In this document: one piece after another, positions 40,327 through 40,387 of the stretch
Position numbering within the stretch: the stretch's first letter is position 1
How the letters are laid out: each line of letters begins with the position of its first letter
Assembly (NCBI GenBank): GCA_910578525.1
Contig: CAJTRF010000006.1
Coordinates: forward strand, 1 to 40,387
Origin: an uncultured Mycoplasmatales bacterium
Lineage (GTDB): Bacteria > Bacillota_I > Bacilli_A > Mycoplasmatales > Mycoplasmoidaceae
Direction of reading: 5' to 3'
Length of the DNA stretch: 40,387 nt
Position numbers and translations under genes: made by a program
The notes under the pieces: model-generated
The model's database searches: none
Told to the model about the DNA's origin: nothing
What the model saw: the letters and a program-made list of their open reading frames with translations, nothing else

Positions 40327-40387
40327 ATACATTAGATTGTAAAAGTTAATTTACACCACTTACAAGTATAGCATAATCGTTTGGAGT
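40327..40387. other. Right flank, no gene seen
   Basis: The last 61 bases hold no recognisable gene or motif apart from a 13-base segment (40349-40361) that resembles, in inverted form, bases 19-31 at the left end of the window (11 of 13 positions). This may be chance. Confidence 0.3.

Noticed and set aside
1..40387. CRISPR arrays, insertion sequences, prophage genes
   Set aside because: No regularly spaced repeats, transposase or integrase motifs, or phage structural genes were seen on either strand.

Overview
The window comes from an AT-rich Mollicute (mycoplasma-type bacterium). UGA is read as tryptophan throughout: tuf, ileS, obg, uvrC, glyS, asnS, fruA, hydA and nifJ are collinear with their families only if in-frame TGA is read through, and TGA falls at expected Trp positions (for example residue 968 of PFOR and residue 307 of the hydrogenase). 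Genes are tightly packed, with many TAATG or 1-4 base junctions. No rRNA, tRNA, CRISPR or insertion sequence was recognised. All coordinates below join TGA-split reading frames into full genes.

Layout. 1-2410: two putative surface or secreted hydrolases face each other, a permuted NlpC/P60-like cysteine hydrolase and a DUF31/MIP-like serine protease lipoprotein. 2422-4524: tuf, then a duplicated small gene of unknown function with one copy frameshifted. 4581-10515 (minus strand): obg-nadE, a four-TM protein, a structured 250-base intergenic stretch that may be an untranslated RNA or attenuator, a metallophosphoesterase, uvrC and an unknown gene. 10538-18732: ileS leads an apparent operon with an ABC ATPase and two large paralogous permeases. 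18787-20771: two unknown membrane-associated proteins and ispH. 20754-25013: manA, glyS and dnaG. 25054-29984 (minus): fructose-type PTS IIABC, nfo, a Pr6Pr-like membrane protein, and rplU-prp-rpmA. 29985-33097: asnS, pgsA, pncC and an unknown membrane protein. 33146-40270: a redox cluster of 2[4Fe-4S] ferredoxin, [FeFe] hydrogenase, a YfcC/DcuC-type carrier and pyruvate:ferredoxin oxidoreductase (PFOR).

The most remarkable part is the last 7 kb. PFOR plus ferredoxin plus [FeFe] hydrogenase would let this organism convert pyruvate to acetyl-CoA, CO2 and H2. Mollicutes generally use pyruvate dehydrogenase instead. All catalytic and cluster-binding motifs are intact. From memory, similar enzymes were reported for 'Candidatus Mycoplasma/Malacoplasma girerdii', a symbiont of Trichomonas vaginalis, whose hydrogenosomes use the same reactions. 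That assignment is a hypothesis and cannot be proved from this window.

Other metabolic signals are sugar uptake by PTS, mannose-6-phosphate isomerase, NAD synthesis and nucleotide recycling (nadE, pncC), phosphatidylglycerol synthesis (pgsA) and the last enzyme of the MEP isoprenoid pathway (ispH). Two initiation styles coexist. Some genes have a strong AGGAG ribosome binding site (tuf, rplU, ferredoxin, nifJ). Others have a TATAAT box only 7-18 bases before ATG and no Shine-Dalgarno sequence, suggesting leaderless or near-leaderless mRNAs.
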